From: Arthrobacter sp. M4
Lineage (GTDB): Bacteria > Actinomycetota > Actinomycetes > Actinomycetales > Micrococcaceae
DNA: 64,000 nt
NCBI RefSeq assembly: GCF_020251205.1
Contig: NZ_JAIWYX010000002.1
Coordinates: 186,001-250,000 of the forward strand
Direction: 5' to 3'
In this document: in pieces, positions 48,506-57,579 of the stretch
Layout: each line of letters opens with the position of its first letter
Position numbering within the stretch: position 1 is the first letter of the stretch
Notes under the pieces: generated by a model
The model's database searches: none
The model's input: only the letters and a program-made list of their open reading frames with translations
Told to the model about the DNA's origin: nothing
Program-made: the position numbers and the translations under genes

Positions 48506-51500
48506 ATGTTCCGTCTGGCAAGGCTCTCGCTTGGGAACCGCGCACTGATCGCCCTGATCACAGTTTTCGCGTCGGTGTTCGGCGTGATCACCATGACGTC
48601 CCTCAAACAGGAACTGATCCCCTCCATCGAGTTCCCCCAGATCACGGTCATCACATCGATGCCTGGCGCCTCCCCGGAAGTTGTTGACAAGCAAATAGGC
48701 CGGCCGCTTGAGACTGCGTTGAACAGCGTGGAGGGCCTGGAGTCCACGTCGTCGACATCACGGACCGGCGTGTCCCAAATCACCATGGTGTTTAGCTATG
48801 GATCGAACCTCGACCGTGCCCGAAACCAGATCGATCGCGCAATCTCCAACGCCAAGCGCATCCTGCCGTCGGACGTTCAGCCGCAGTCGATCGCAGGCAA
48901 CATCAGCGACTTTCCCATCGTTTTCCTGGCAATATCCTCGGACAAGCCCCTCAGCCAGCTAAACGCCGACCTGCAACGGCTCAGCGTGCCAAAGCTGCAG
49001 AAGATCGACGGCGTTCGCGGTGCCGATGTAACCGGCGGAGCCACGCAGCACATCACCATCCAACCGCGGCCAGACGCCATGGCCGCGAAGGGCGCGAGCC
49101 TGCAGGCGATCAGCAACGCCTTGAAGAACAACGGGGCCCTGGTTCCGGCCGGAACGGTGGAAGACCAGGGCAGGTCCCTCTCCCTTCAGGTTGGCAGCCC
49201 AGTTGACTCGGTGGATGTGATCAGGTCCCTCCCCCTCGCTGGAGCGAAAGATGGGGCCACCATCGGCGCGGTGGCCGACGTCGCCGTCAAGGACGACACA
49301 CAGACGTCCATCACCCGCACGAACGGCAGGCCCACCCTGGCCGTGTCCGTGACCAAGAAGCCCGAAGGCGACACGGTGGCGATCTCCCACGCTGTCAGGG
49401 ATTCGCTGGCCTCCATGGAAGCCGAACTGGGTTCCAACGCAAAGTTCACTCCGGTCTTCGACCAGGCGCCCTACATCGAAAAGTCCATCAAGGACCTCAC
49501 AACCGAAGGCCTGCTGGGACTCGGCTTCGCGATCGTTGTCATCCTGCTCTTCCTGTGGTCCGTGCGATCCACGCTGGTCACCGCTGTCTCCATTCCCCTG
49601 TCATTGCTCATTACGTTCATTGGCATCTCGGCCACGAAGTACTCTCTGAACATCCTGACGCTCGGCGCCCTGACAATCGCCATTGGCCGCGTGGTGGACG
49701 ACTCTATTGTGGTTATCGAGAACATCAAGCGGCACCTGAGCTACGGCGAACCGAAAATCACGGCGATTCTTACCTCGATCCGTGAAGTTGCGGCGGCCAT
49801 CACCGCCTCAACCCTGACCACTGTGGCGGTCTTCCTGCCGATCGCTTTCGTTGGTGACCTGGCTGGAGAGCTCTTCCGCCCCTTCGCACTGACAATAACC
49901 ATCGCCCTGCTGTCGTCGCTGCTTGTGTCCCTCACCATCGTGCCTGTCTTGGCCTATTGGTTCCTCAAGGTACCCACAAACAGCCAGGCAACGGCCCGGG
50001 AAATCTCGGCCAAGGCCCATGAGGCGGAGCAGCGCACCCTTCTCCAGCGCGCTTATCTGCCGGTCCTCTCGGCCACCCAGAAGAGGCCGGTACTGACCCT
50101 GATTGCCGCGATCCTGGTCCTGGGAGGCACCGCAGCCATGTCTCCCCTGCTGGCCACCGACCTCCTGGGCCGCTCAGGGGAGAACAGCATGACAGTCCGA
50201 CAGGTCCTGCCCGCCGGCACCAGCCTGGAGGCCACCAGCAACGAGGCGGCCAAGGTGGAGAAAGTACTCCAGGGAATTAACGGGATCAAGGATGTCCAGG
50301 TGACGTCCGGCAACGCCCAAACCGGATTTACCGCCCTGACGTCAACCGGAGCCTCAAACTCGACGTTCACCGTGGTTACGGACGAGAAGGCCAACCAAGC
50401 CGCACTCCAGAACCAAGTCCGGGACGAGCTCACCCGCAGCGGCGCAGCGGGCAAAATCACTGTCGGAGCCCAGCAGGGCGGATTTGGCACTTCTTCCACC
50501 GTGGATATCACCGTCAAGGCTGCGACGGCGGCAGACCTGGCCGCCGCCAGCGATGCCCTTGTGGCAGCCTTGGAAGGCGTTCCGGGAAGTTCTGAGGTCA
50601 CAACAAACCTTGCGGGAAGCCAGCCGGTGGTCCAGGTTCGTGTCGACCGGGCAAAAGCCGCTGCCGCCGGACTGAACGAAGAACAGATTGCCGGCGTGCT
50701 CGCTGCGACGGTGAGTCCGGTACCCGCCGGAACGGTCAGGATCGACGCCAATGACCTCCCGGTCCGTATCGGAGAGGGCACTCGCTTCACCAGCATCGAC
50801 GCGGTCAAGAATATCCCGCTCCCGACGCCGACCGGTCCGGTAACGCTAGCCGGCATCGCATCTGTCCAACAGGTCAACGTCCCGGTCTCAGTGACCAGCA
50901 GCAATGGCCAGCGGACAGCGAAAGTGTCCGTGACGCCGTCGGGCTCCAATCTTGGGGCCGTCAGCGCCGAAGTGGAAAAGCGTCTCACAACGGTGCAGTT
51001 GCCGGCGGGCGTCACCGCCACGATCGTCGGGGCCACCACCCAGCAGGCAGAGTCCTTCCGCCAGTTGGGGCTGGCGCTCCTGGCCGCAATCGCCATCGTT
51101 TACGTCATTATGGTTGCCGCGTTCAAGTCGCTGGTGCAGCCGCTGATCCTGCTGGTGTCCGTGCCCTTCGCGGCCACGGGCGCCGTCGGGCTCCTGCTGG
51201 CCACCCGCGTTCCCTTGGGGCTGCCGTCGCTGATCGGGATGCTGATGTTGGTGGGCATCGTGGTGACGAACGCGATCGTCCTCATCGACCTCATCAACCA
51301 GTACCGCCAGCCCTCTGGAGGAAGGCCAGGGATGTCCGTGGCGGACGCCATTACGCACGGTGCCCGCCAGCGCCTGCGCCCCATCCTGATGACAGCCTTT
51401 GCCACGGTATTCGCGCTTACGCCGATGGCACTCGGGCTGACCGGAGGCGGCGGTTTCATCTCGCAACCGCTGGCGATCGTCGTCATCGGTGGCTTGGTCT

Positions 51501-51703
51501 CGTCCACATTGCTGACGCTGGTCTTGGTCCCTGTGCTGTACCGCCTGGTGGAGGGTCGCCGGGAACGCAAGGCACTGCTAAGGGCCTTGCAGGAGCGACC
51601 TGGAGCGGACGCTCACAGGCTGGCAGTCGAATCGCTGGACTGGACTACGGGCATGATGCCCAAGGTCACGGGGCGCAGGGCCGCACCGGACCGCGTGGAC
51701 TAA
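48506..51703 (+). CDS. RND family transporter (AcrB/MexF-like, HAE-1 type)
   Basis: A 1065-residue transporter with 12 predicted TM segments and two large extracytoplasmic loops. N-terminus: RLSLGNRALIALITVFASVFG, then IPSIEFPQITVITSMPGASPEVVD, typical of AcrB-like proteins. TM4 contains GRVVDDSIVVIENIKRH, with the paired Asp of the proton relay, and GLPSLIGMLMLVGIVVTNAIVLIDLINQY in TM10. Many actinobacterial RND proteins are of the MmpL type; this is the HAE-1 type, and no adaptor (membrane-fusion) gene is next to it. Start ATG 48506 with AGGAGA upstream. Substrate unknown. Confidence 0.93.
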   Translation: MFRLARLSLGNRALIALITVFASVFGVITMTSLKQELIPSIEFPQITVITSMPGASPEVVDKQIGRPLETALNSVEGLESTSSTSRTGVSQITMVFSYGSNLDRARNQIDRAISNAKRILPSDVQPQSIAGNISDFPIVFLAISSDKPLSQLNADLQRLSVPKLQKIDGVRGADVTGGATQHITIQPRPDAMAAKGASLQAISNALKNNGALVPAGTVEDQGRSLSLQVGSPVDSVDVIRSLPLAGAKDGATIGAVADVAVKDDTQTSITRTNGRPTLAVSVTKKPEGDTVAISHAVRDSLASMEAELGSNAKFTPVFDQAPYIEKSIKDLTTEGLLGLGFAIVVILLFLWSVRSTLVTAVSIPLSLLITFIGISATKYSLNILTLGALTIAIGRVVDDSIVVIENIKRHLSYGEPKITAILTSIREVAAAITASTLTTVAVFLPIAFVGDLAGELFRPFALTITIALLSSLLVSLTIVPVLAYWFLKVPTNSQATAREISAKAHEAEQRTLLQRAYLPVLSATQKRPVLTLIAAILVLGGTAAMSPLLATDLLGRSGENSMTVRQVLPAGTSLEATSNEAAKVEKVLQGINGIKDVQVTSGNAQTGFTALTSTGASNSTFTVVTDEKANQAALQNQVRDELTRSGAAGKITVGAQQGGFGTSSTVDITVKAATAADLAAASDALVAALEGVPGSSEVTTNLAGSQPVVQVRVDRAKAAAAGLNEEQIAGVLAATVSPVPAGTVRIDANDLPVRIGEGTRFTSIDAVKNIPLPTPTGPVTLAGIASVQQVNVPVSVTSSNGQRTAKVSVTPSGSNLGAVSAEVEKRLTTVQLPAGVTATIVGATTQQAESFRQLGLALLAAIAIVYVIMVAAFKSLVQPLILLVSVPFAATGAVGLLLATRVPLGLPSLIGMLMLVGIVVTNAIVLIDLINQYRQPSGGRPGMSVADAITHGARQRLRPILMTAFATVFALTPMALGLTGGGGFISQPLAIVVIGGLVSSTLLTLVLVPVLYRLVEGRRERKALLRALQERPGADAHRLAVESLDWTTGMMPKVTGRRAAPDRVD

Positions 51704-51785
51704 CCCTCACGACTTCACGCTCCTTCCGGACAGCAGGAGCATTTTTCGGGAACAAATCGCACAAGTGTCCTGTTATGCCCGGCGA

Positions 51786-51816
51786 TACATGCAAATGCAT
51801 GTAATTCAGGTAGACT
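51786..51816 (+). promoter_or_regulatory. Promoter with perfect 18-bp palindrome upstream of the flavin monooxygenase gene
   Basis: TACATGCAAATGCATGTA (51786-51803) is a perfect inverted repeat with a 2-base centre. TAGACT (51811-51816) is a likely -10, so the palindrome covers the -35 region. The MarR regulator encoded as the second gene of this operon is the obvious candidate to bind it. Confidence 0.75.
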
Positions 51817-51856
51817 GGATGCCAGAAGGGCACCCGGTACAACAGGAAGGCACACC

Positions 51857-52987
51857 ATGGAGATCGGCGTTTTCAGCGTCAGCGACATCACCACCGATCC
51901 GACGACTGGCTACACACCAACTGAGAACGAGCGCATCAAGGCCTCAGTAGAGATTGCCAAGAAGGTCGAAGAAATCGGGATGGACGTGTACGCCATCGGC
52001 GAGCACCACAACCGTCCGTTCTTCTCGTCGTCGCCAACCACCACACTCGCGTACATCGCCGCACAGACTGAACGAATCACGCTTTCCACCGCCACCACGC
52101 TGATCACCACCAATGACCCGGTCAAGATCGCAGAGGACTTCGCCATGCTGCAGCACCTCGCAGACGGGCGCGTGGACCTCATCATGGGCCGTGGCAACAC
52201 AGCTCCCGTGTACCCGTGGTTTGGCAAGAACATCCAGGACGGCCTAGAGCTGGCCATTGAAAACTACAGCCTCCTCCGGAAGCTCTGGGACGAAGAGATC
52301 GTCAACTGGAGCGGAAAGCACCGGACGCCGCTGCAGAACTTTACGTCCACCCCCCGGCCGCTCGACGGCGTCGCTCCCTTTGTGTGGCACGGATCCATCC
52401 GCAGCCCGCAGATCGCCGAAGTGGCCGCCTACTACGGCGATGGCTTCTTCGCCAACAACATCTTCTGGCCCAAGGAGCACTACCAGCAGCTGATTGGACT
52501 GTACCGGGAGCGCTATGAGCACTACGGTCACGGCCAGGCGGACCAGGCAATTGTTGGACTGGGCGGTCAATTCTTTATGCGCAAGAACTCGCAGGATGCC
52601 GTGCGGGAGTTCCGCCCCTACTTCGACAATGCGCCGGTATATGGCCACGGCCCGTCGCTGGAGGACTTCACCGCACAAACGCCGCTGACGGTAGGCAGCC
52701 CACAGGAAGTCATCGAGAAGACGCTGACCTTCCGTGAGTTCTTCGGCGACTACCAGCGCCAGCTCTTCCTGATCGACCATGCGGGTCTTCCGTTGAAGAC
52801 CGTCCTGGAGCAGCTGGACCTCTTCGGCGAGGAAGTACTCCCGGTCCTCCGAAAGGAATACGCCGACCGTAAACCCGCCCACGTACCCGATGCACCCACT
52901 CACGCCAGCCGGGTTGCCGCCCTGCTCGACTCCGCATCCAACCTCGAGTCGACTGAGCGGCAGAAGGCAGAACAGGACGCACAATGA
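51857..52987 (+). CDS. LLM class (luciferase-like) flavin-dependent oxidoreductase
   Basis: A 376-residue bacterial luciferase-like monooxygenase: MEIGVFSVSDI, AIGEHHNRPFFSSSP, TERITLSTATTLITTNDPVKIAEDFAMLQHLADGRVDLIMGRGNTAPVYPWFG (split in the protein), and KTPRPLD-like FTSTPRPLDGVAPFVWHGSIRSPQIAEVAAYYGDGFFANNIFWP. The (beta/alpha)8 fold binds FMN. Substrate is not predictable. It shares an ATGA overlap with the MarR gene, so the two form an operon under the palindrome at 51786, a pattern common in inducible detoxification pairs. Confidence 0.92.
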   Translation: MEIGVFSVSDITTDPTTGYTPTENERIKASVEIAKKVEEIGMDVYAIGEHHNRPFFSSSPTTTLAYIAAQTERITLSTATTLITTNDPVKIAEDFAMLQHLADGRVDLIMGRGNTAPVYPWFGKNIQDGLELAIENYSLLRKLWDEEIVNWSGKHRTPLQNFTSTPRPLDGVAPFVWHGSIRSPQIAEVAAYYGDGFFANNIFWPKEHYQQLIGLYRERYEHYGHGQADQAIVGLGGQFFMRKNSQDAVREFRPYFDNAPVYGHGPSLEDFTAQTPLTVGSPQEVIEKTLTFREFFGDYQRQLFLIDHAGLPLKTVLEQLDLFGEEVLPVLRKEYADRKPAHVPDAPTHASRVAALLDSASNLESTERQKAEQDAQ

Positions 52988-53448
52988 CGGAGCAGGCCAC
53001 ATTCTCGGCGGTGCGCCTCGCTGCGGAGACCTGGGAGTCGCTGTTCCGGGCCCAGGTTTCCGTCATGCGGCGGCTGCAGGCCGGTCCGGCGTTCAAACGG
53101 CTCCCGGTCAAGGAGTACGACGTCCTCTTCACTCTGTCCCGCTGCCCGTCCGGGCAGCTCCGGCTCAACGAGATCAACGACCATGTCCTCATCCACCAGT
53201 CGAGCCTGAGCCGGCTCGTGGACCGGCTCGAGAAACGCGGACTCGTGGAACGGATGGCCGCCCCCGACGACGGCCGCGGAGTCCTGCTGGGCCTCACCGA
53301 CGCCGGGCGGGAACTACAGCGGGAGATAGGCCGTGACCACGTCAGGGACATCGCGGCGCTCATCGGGCCTGCACTCACGGTAGAGGAACAGCGTGAACTG
53401 CTGAGGCTGACGGAAAAGCTCCGCGGGGCACTGCCCCGTGGCCGCTAG
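52984..53448 (+). CDS. MarR family transcriptional regulator, partner of the flavin monooxygenase
   Basis: A 154-residue MarR protein: long N-terminal helix (ETWESLFRAQVSVMRRLQAG), the winged helix with VKEYDVLFTLSRCPSGQLRLNEINDHVLIHQSSLSRLVDRLEKRGLVERMAAPDDGRGVLLGLTDAGRELQ (given here as one region, residues about 40-110) including the wing DDGRG, and a C-terminal dimerisation helix. The ATG at 52984 overlaps the stop of the oxidoreductase gene. The 3' end (ALPRGR then TAG) lies inside a 52-bp tandem repeat. Likely autorepressor of the two-gene operon. Confidence 0.9.
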   Translation: MTEQATFSAVRLAAETWESLFRAQVSVMRRLQAGPAFKRLPVKEYDVLFTLSRCPSGQLRLNEINDHVLIHQSSLSRLVDRLEKRGLVERMAAPDDGRGVLLGLTDAGRELQREIGRDHVRDIAALIGPALTVEEQRELLRLTEKLRGALPRGR

Positions 53449-53573
53449 GTCCAGGCCGCCCAAGTGCTAGCTCCGCGGGGCCCTGCCCCGTGGCCGCTAG
53501 GTCCAGGCCGCCCAAGTGCTAGCTCCGCGGGGCGCTGCCCCGCGGCCGCTAGGTCCAGGCGGCCCAGGCGCTG
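53418..53573 (+). repeat. 52-bp tandem repeat, three copies, derived from the 3' end of the MarR gene
   Basis: Units start at 53418, 53470 and 53522. Each holds GCTCCGCGGGGC, a 3-base gap, GCCCCG-GGCCGCTAG and GGTCCAGGC. The first copy contains the last codons and stop of the MarR gene; the later copies repeat those bases after the stop, so the gene end itself has been copied. The self-complementary CGGGGC/GCCCCG in each unit makes a row of hairpins. Confidence 0.9.
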
Positions 53574-53591
53574 ATCCGCTAATGCGGGACC

Positions 53592-53656
53592 ACACAGTGC
53601 AGGACGAGCTAGGGCAGGACAACACAGTGCAGGACGAGCTAGTGCAGGACGACGAG
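53592..53656 (+). repeat. 30-bp tandem repeat at the 3' end of the transglutaminase gene
   Basis: Two copies starting at 53592 and 53622 share ACACAGTGCAGGACGAGCTAG, and a third, partial copy (GTGCAGGACGACGAG) lies inside the end of the transglutaminase gene. As with the neighbouring 52-bp repeat, copies appear to have spread out from a gene end. Confidence 0.85.
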
Positions 53657-54445
53657 CTTCGAAGCGTCCTCTTCCGGCAGATCATCCGCCACGGCACTGA
53701 CCTTGATGGACGAGAGTGACAAGCTACCGCCAACCGTTGACAGGAAAGCGGTGTCCGAAGAGTCCCGCCCTGCAGTGATCCGCAGCATCGTTTCGCGCGG
53801 AGCGAGTCCTGTGGGGTCGATCACGTGCCAGGCATCGTTCACATAGCCCTCAGCGACGGCGTGGAAATCCATCGGGCTCAGCCCAGGTGCGTAAACGGCT
53901 GTCAAGCGAGCAGGGATGTCCTTGGACCTCAGGAGCGCGATGGCCAGGTGCGCAAAGTCGCGGCACACGCCACGGCGGTGCAGGAGGGTCTCCACTGCCC
54001 CGTCGGTGCCTCGTGAAGATCCGCTGATGTAGCGGAGCTCTTTGCCGACCCAGTCCCGAACTGAGCGCAGCAGCGCCTCGCCCTGGAGCGCGCCAAACTC
54101 GGCATACGACGTGGGAAGGAGCCGGTCCGATTCCGCATAGCGACTAGGCCGGACATACCGAATCAACTCCATACGGCCAGGCTCTTCAGCCACTGCGGTC
54201 CCCACTACGGTCGCCTTGTAGTCGACGGTGACCACACTCGGATCCACGAACTCCATGTAGTGGAAGCGGCCCCCGTGCTGGTCCTCAAGTTCACGAAGCG
54301 GGACGTCAGCGCCATCCGAGGTAGTCACCGTTAGGGACTCCGTCAGCGAGGAGTAGCCGGAGTTGCGCGCAACGGCAACGGCGAGCGCGACTTTGGTGTT
54401 GGCGACGGTCTTGAATTCAAGGTGGGCGGCAACAGTGCGTTCCAA
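53639..54445 (-). CDS. Transglutaminase-like protein
   Basis: A 268-residue protein with an N-terminal beta domain (bacterial transglutaminase-like N-terminal region, HLEFKTVANTKVALAVAVARN) and a papain-like core: the catalytic Cys in RRGVCRDFAHLAIALLRS (about residue 163), the His in SPMDFHAVAEGYVNDAW and the Asp in HVIDPTGLAPRE. It probably acts as a cysteine protease or transferase; substrate unknown. The start is TTG at 54445 after GGAAAG, with no better ATG nearby. Its last codons overlap a short tandem repeat. Confidence 0.87.
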   Translation of the reverse strand: MERTVAAHLEFKTVANTKVALAVAVARNSGYSSLTESLTVTTSDGADVPLRELEDQHGGRFHYMEFVDPSVVTVDYKATVVGTAVAEEPGRMELIRYVRPSRYAESDRLLPTSYAEFGALQGEALLRSVRDWVGKELRYISGSSRGTDGAVETLLHRRGVCRDFAHLAIALLRSKDIPARLTAVYAPGLSPMDFHAVAEGYVNDAWHVIDPTGLAPRETMLRITAGRDSSDTAFLSTVGGSLSLSSIKVSAVADDLPEEDASKLVVLH

Positions 54446-54520
54446 AATGGGTACTTTCCAGGCGTAGTGTGTGGCGGAACAGCCCCCAATGCCGCCCGAT
54501 GTCCTAAGTGGCCGCCCTGA

Positions 54521-55363
54521 CTACAGATTGACCTTCAGTGACAGTAGCATCCGTTGGACGTTGGCGAATTCCGAGCCCTCGTTGACGTACTTCGACGCTT
54601 GGTCCAGCGTGTCGAAAGACTTTGCCGGCGCGACCTTCTCATCAGGAGCGAAGGCCCGCAACGAAGGCAGGTCGCCGAAGTAATAGTCGCCCTTCCCGGC
54701 CGGCCCTTGAATAACGTTGCGCAGGGTGCACGCCTTGCCATCGGTCCCGCCAACGGCATTGGTGATTCCATACGATCCGAAGAACTTGTAGCCCTGGATC
54801 ACGCGGTAGACGACCCTGGGCGGAATGGTGCCCTCCCCCGTGGCAGCGGGCAGGCTCACGGGAACACTGCTGACCACGACGTAGGGCTTTGCCGCATCTG
54901 CCGCACAGGGCTGCGTTGTCCCGGGTGCCAGTCCGGTGTGCAGGGTTGCCAAGTAACGGCCTGCTGCATCCTTGACCTCAATCTTGAGGGCTCCCGGCAG
55001 GGACCCTGAATCCGGCGTCACGGACTGTGCGATCCAGTCCTGGGGGAGGTCGAAGGAGACTTTGCGGCCGGGGTCCGAATAGTTCTTCCAGGCTGCGGCG
55101 GTGGCTCCCGGAGAAGGCGAGGCGCCGCTGGCGCCAGGGGACGCCGTCGTCGAACTTCCAGCGGTTGGGGTGCCGGACGCTCCTCGTGTGGGAGCGGGCG
55201 ACGCCGAGTGGGACTCCGGCTGGGCCGTCCAGGCAGGCGTTCCCTTGCTGTCGCTGCCGCAGCCCGTCACCAGGGCAGCGGCAGCCACGACGAGCGCCGC
55301 CACGGATAGCGCCTTCGGCAGTTGTGGCCCGTTGATGGTCAGGAATGTGCCGGTCCCTTTCAT
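54521..55363 (-). CDS. Lipoprotein of unknown function
   Basis: A 280-residue exported lipoprotein: hydrophobic LSVAALVVAAAALVTGC with lipobox VTGC (Cys about 35), a Ser/Pro/Ala/Thr-rich linker of about 55 residues, and a globular domain of about 185 residues starting YSDPGRKVSFDLPQDWIAQSV. The latter resembles PsbP/MOG1-like or similar small lipoprotein folds only in outline, so no family is claimed. Two Cys (QPCAAD, KACTLR) might form a disulfide. ATG 55363. Confidence 0.75.
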   Translation of the reverse strand: MKGTGTFLTINGPQLPKALSVAALVVAAAALVTGCGSDSKGTPAWTAQPESHSASPAPTRGASGTPTAGSSTTASPGASGASPSPGATAAAWKNYSDPGRKVSFDLPQDWIAQSVTPDSGSLPGALKIEVKDAAGRYLATLHTGLAPGTTQPCAADAAKPYVVVSSVPVSLPAATGEGTIPPRVVYRVIQGYKFFGSYGITNAVGGTDGKACTLRNVIQGPAGKGDYYFGDLPSLRAFAPDEKVAPAKSFDTLDQASKYVNEGSEFANVQRMLLSLKVNL

Positions 55364-55514
55364 ACGCCCAGCCTAGCGGGGGCGGCTGGTCGGGCGTCCT
55401 TGTGGGTGATCGGCGTTTCGCTCGTGTTGGATCGGATAGTGTTCGCGAGACCCGCGGGGGCGTCCGGGACTATCCGGGACTAGGCTGGGTGCATGACTGA
55501 GCTGGGCTGGTTCC

Positions 55515-56180
55515 ATGAGTGAGCTGGATGAGGCCGAGGAAGCAATTGCCCACATGTCCGCCGTCGATATCGCCGACTGGCGCTTGCGCAATTTCGCTAT
55601 TTACGAGACCGTCCGGCGCTTGGCGGCGGAGGACCCCGCGGAGGCCCACGGTTTCTGGCGTGCGGAGCGGGACGCCATCTTTGGCACGCATCCGGCGTCG
55701 GCACTGACTCCTGCCGCCAAGGCCTCCTTCCGGGGGCTGCGGACGGCAGAGTACGACCCGAGCTACCGTTTCCGCTCTGTTCTGCAGCCTGAGGGCGCCG
55801 GCCAGGAAATGAATGTCCACACCGGAACGGACGGGGTTGTGCCGTTCCGTCGTTTGGGCACTTTCCAGTTGCCGGGCCTGGGGAAGCTGGCCGCTTGGCG
55901 GCTCCTGGGTTACGGCGGCGGGATCTTTGTCCCCTTCCGGGATGCCACCGCCGGGAAACCGGGTGGAAGCTATGGCGCAGGACGCTACCTGATTGACACG
56001 ATCAAAGGTTCGTTCCTCGGACTGCACGGAATCGGCGATTCTGCCGAATTCATCCTCGATTTCAATTTCGCGTACAACCCTTCGTGTGCGTACAACGAGG
56101 CGTGGGCCTGTCCCCTTGCCGGACCTGACAACCGTTTGGCCGTCGAGGTGCCCGTGGGTGAGCTGTACCCGCCGCTGTAA
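55515..56180 (+). CDS. DUF1684 domain protein
   Basis: A 221-residue protein matching DUF1684: DWRLRNFAIYETVRRLAAEDPAEAHGFWRAERDAIFGTHPASAL in the N-terminal half and FVPFRDATAGKPGGSYGAGRYL, LDFNFAYNPSCAYNEAWACPLAGPDNRL and VPVGELYPPL in the C-terminal half. The invariant Cys pair and the FNFAYNPSCAY motif are typical. Reaction unknown. ATG 55515. Confidence 0.88.
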   Translation: MSELDEAEEAIAHMSAVDIADWRLRNFAIYETVRRLAAEDPAEAHGFWRAERDAIFGTHPASALTPAAKASFRGLRTAEYDPSYRFRSVLQPEGAGQEMNVHTGTDGVVPFRRLGTFQLPGLGKLAAWRLLGYGGGIFVPFRDATAGKPGGSYGAGRYLIDTIKGSFLGLHGIGDSAEFILDFNFAYNPSCAYNEAWACPLAGPDNRLAVEVPVGELYPPL

Positions 56181-56265
56181 GCACATGTAGCCGCTGTAGG
56201 CACCTGTAAGCGGACGGTAATCTCTGGGCGGCGACGTGGCGGAAACGTCGGCCTAGCCTTGAAGC

Positions 56266-56910
56266 ATGGAAACCAACACGCGGGTTAGGGGCGCCACAGT
56301 GATCCGCGCTGCGGTCCGCAAACATCCCCTGGCCACATCCGGAGTCCTGATAGTGGTCCTGGTGCTGCTCGCCGTCGGCGCCTACCTCTTCCAGCCTTGG
56401 CGGATCTTTACGAGCAGTGTAGTCAATGAGTCCTTGCCCGGTTCCAGCACTTCAGCTGCCGCGGGTTCGCCCTCCTCGCCTTCAGCGCAGTCCTCTCCGC
56501 AGTCTTCTGCGGGGTCGACGGCGGCTGAAGCGTCCGGCAGCAGGCCCTTGAACAGCGCCCCGCCCGCCGCGCCAGTTGTTGTTTCCACCGGTGCCTTCCA
56601 GTCACAGGAGCACACCACCACCGGGACAGCCAGCCTGGTCAGGCTCCCGGACGGCAGCCATGTGGTCCGCTTGGAAAACCTGGCAAGCAGTGACGGTCCG
56701 GACGTCAAAGTGTGGCTCAGCGATCAGGCAGCCGGAGGCGATTGGTTCAAATACCGCAACGGCCGATACCTGGACCTGGGACCCGTCAAGGCCACCCACG
56801 GCAACCAGAACTACGTGGTTCCGGCCGGTGCAAATGTTTCGGGCCTGGCAACCGTAGTGCTTTGGTGTGACCGTTTCAGCGTGGCGTTCGGTTCCGCCGC
56901 TCTGGGTTGA
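56266..56910 (+). CDS. DM13 domain membrane protein
   Basis: A 214-residue protein with an N-terminal TM anchor (ATSGVLIVVLVLLAVGAYLF), a Ser/Ala/Pro linker, and a C-terminal DM13 domain from about residue 105: VVSTGAFQSQEHTTTGTASLVRLPDGSHVVRLENLASSDGPDVKVWLSD, then GPVKATHGNQNYVVP and TVVLWCDRFSVAFGSAAL (key residues include the Cys in LWCDRF). DM13 is thought to be a cytochrome-like or redox-linked extracellular domain. ATG 56266 has TAGCCT six bases upstream, consistent with a leaderless start. Confidence 0.88.
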   Translation: METNTRVRGATVIRAAVRKHPLATSGVLIVVLVLLAVGAYLFQPWRIFTSSVVNESLPGSSTSAAAGSPSSPSAQSSPQSSAGSTAAEASGSRPLNSAPPAAPVVVSTGAFQSQEHTTTGTASLVRLPDGSHVVRLENLASSDGPDVKVWLSDQAAGGDWFKYRNGRYLDLGPVKATHGNQNYVVPAGANVSGLATVVLWCDRFSVAFGSAALG

Positions 56911-57021
56911 ACGGCGCGCTGGGCTGAAGGGCGCTCTGGGTTGAAGAGCGCCCTCAGCTGATTCAATGAACTCAAGGGCCACACTTGGCTAACGTCCGGC
57001 CTCATGTGAAAGGCTTAGGGC

Positions 57022-57510
57022 ATGGAGACCCGCGCTGTTGCCACCGCACAGCGCAAAGTGTCCCCCTCAAGGTCCTTATCCACGCGCCACCGCAAGGGTT
57101 TGCTGAAATACCCGGTGGTGCGTCAGCTGATCCGGTTCACAGGAGTAGGCATAGTCTGCACCGTGACGTCGCTGGCCCTTTATGCAGTGCTCCGTCCGTG
57201 GATTGGCGCCCAGCCAGCCAACGCGGCCGCCCTCATCATCACGTCCGTCATGAATACGGCGATGAACCGCCGGCTGACCTTCAAAATCGCCGACAAACGT
57301 CGTGTGCTGCAGGACCACCTTCATGGACTTTTGGTGATGGCGTTGGCGCTGGTCATGACCGGCGGAAGCTTGGCAGTGCTGCACTGGGTTCGGCCGGAGG
57401 CGGATGTTGCCGAGGAGCTTTGGACAACCACCGTTGCCGGCTGGTTTGCGACGGCGGCGAGGTTTTGGCTGCTGCGGCACTGGATTTTCCGCCGGGCGCG
57501 CCACATCTGA
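57022..57510 (+). CDS. GtrA family membrane protein
   Basis: A 162-residue protein of the GtrA family with four TM segments: QLIRFTGVGIVCTVTSLALYAVL, ANAAALIITSVMNTAMNRRLTF, LVMALALVMTGGSLAVLHW, and a C-terminal VAGWFATAARFWLLRHWIF. GtrA proteins help move polyprenyl-linked sugars across the membrane in wall or teichoic acid glycosylation, though in actinobacteria the partner is unproven. It converges on the nad operon. Confidence 0.88.
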   Translation: METRAVATAQRKVSPSRSLSTRHRKGLLKYPVVRQLIRFTGVGIVCTVTSLALYAVLRPWIGAQPANAAALIITSVMNTAMNRRLTFKIADKRRVLQDHLHGLLVMALALVMTGGSLAVLHWVRPEADVAEELWTTTVAGWFATAARFWLLRHWIFRRARHI

Positions 57511-57579
57511 GACGGGCCGCATCCGGGTTTGCCCCGCCTGACGGACCCTGCTTGTGACGAACCTGGACCGGACGGTGGA

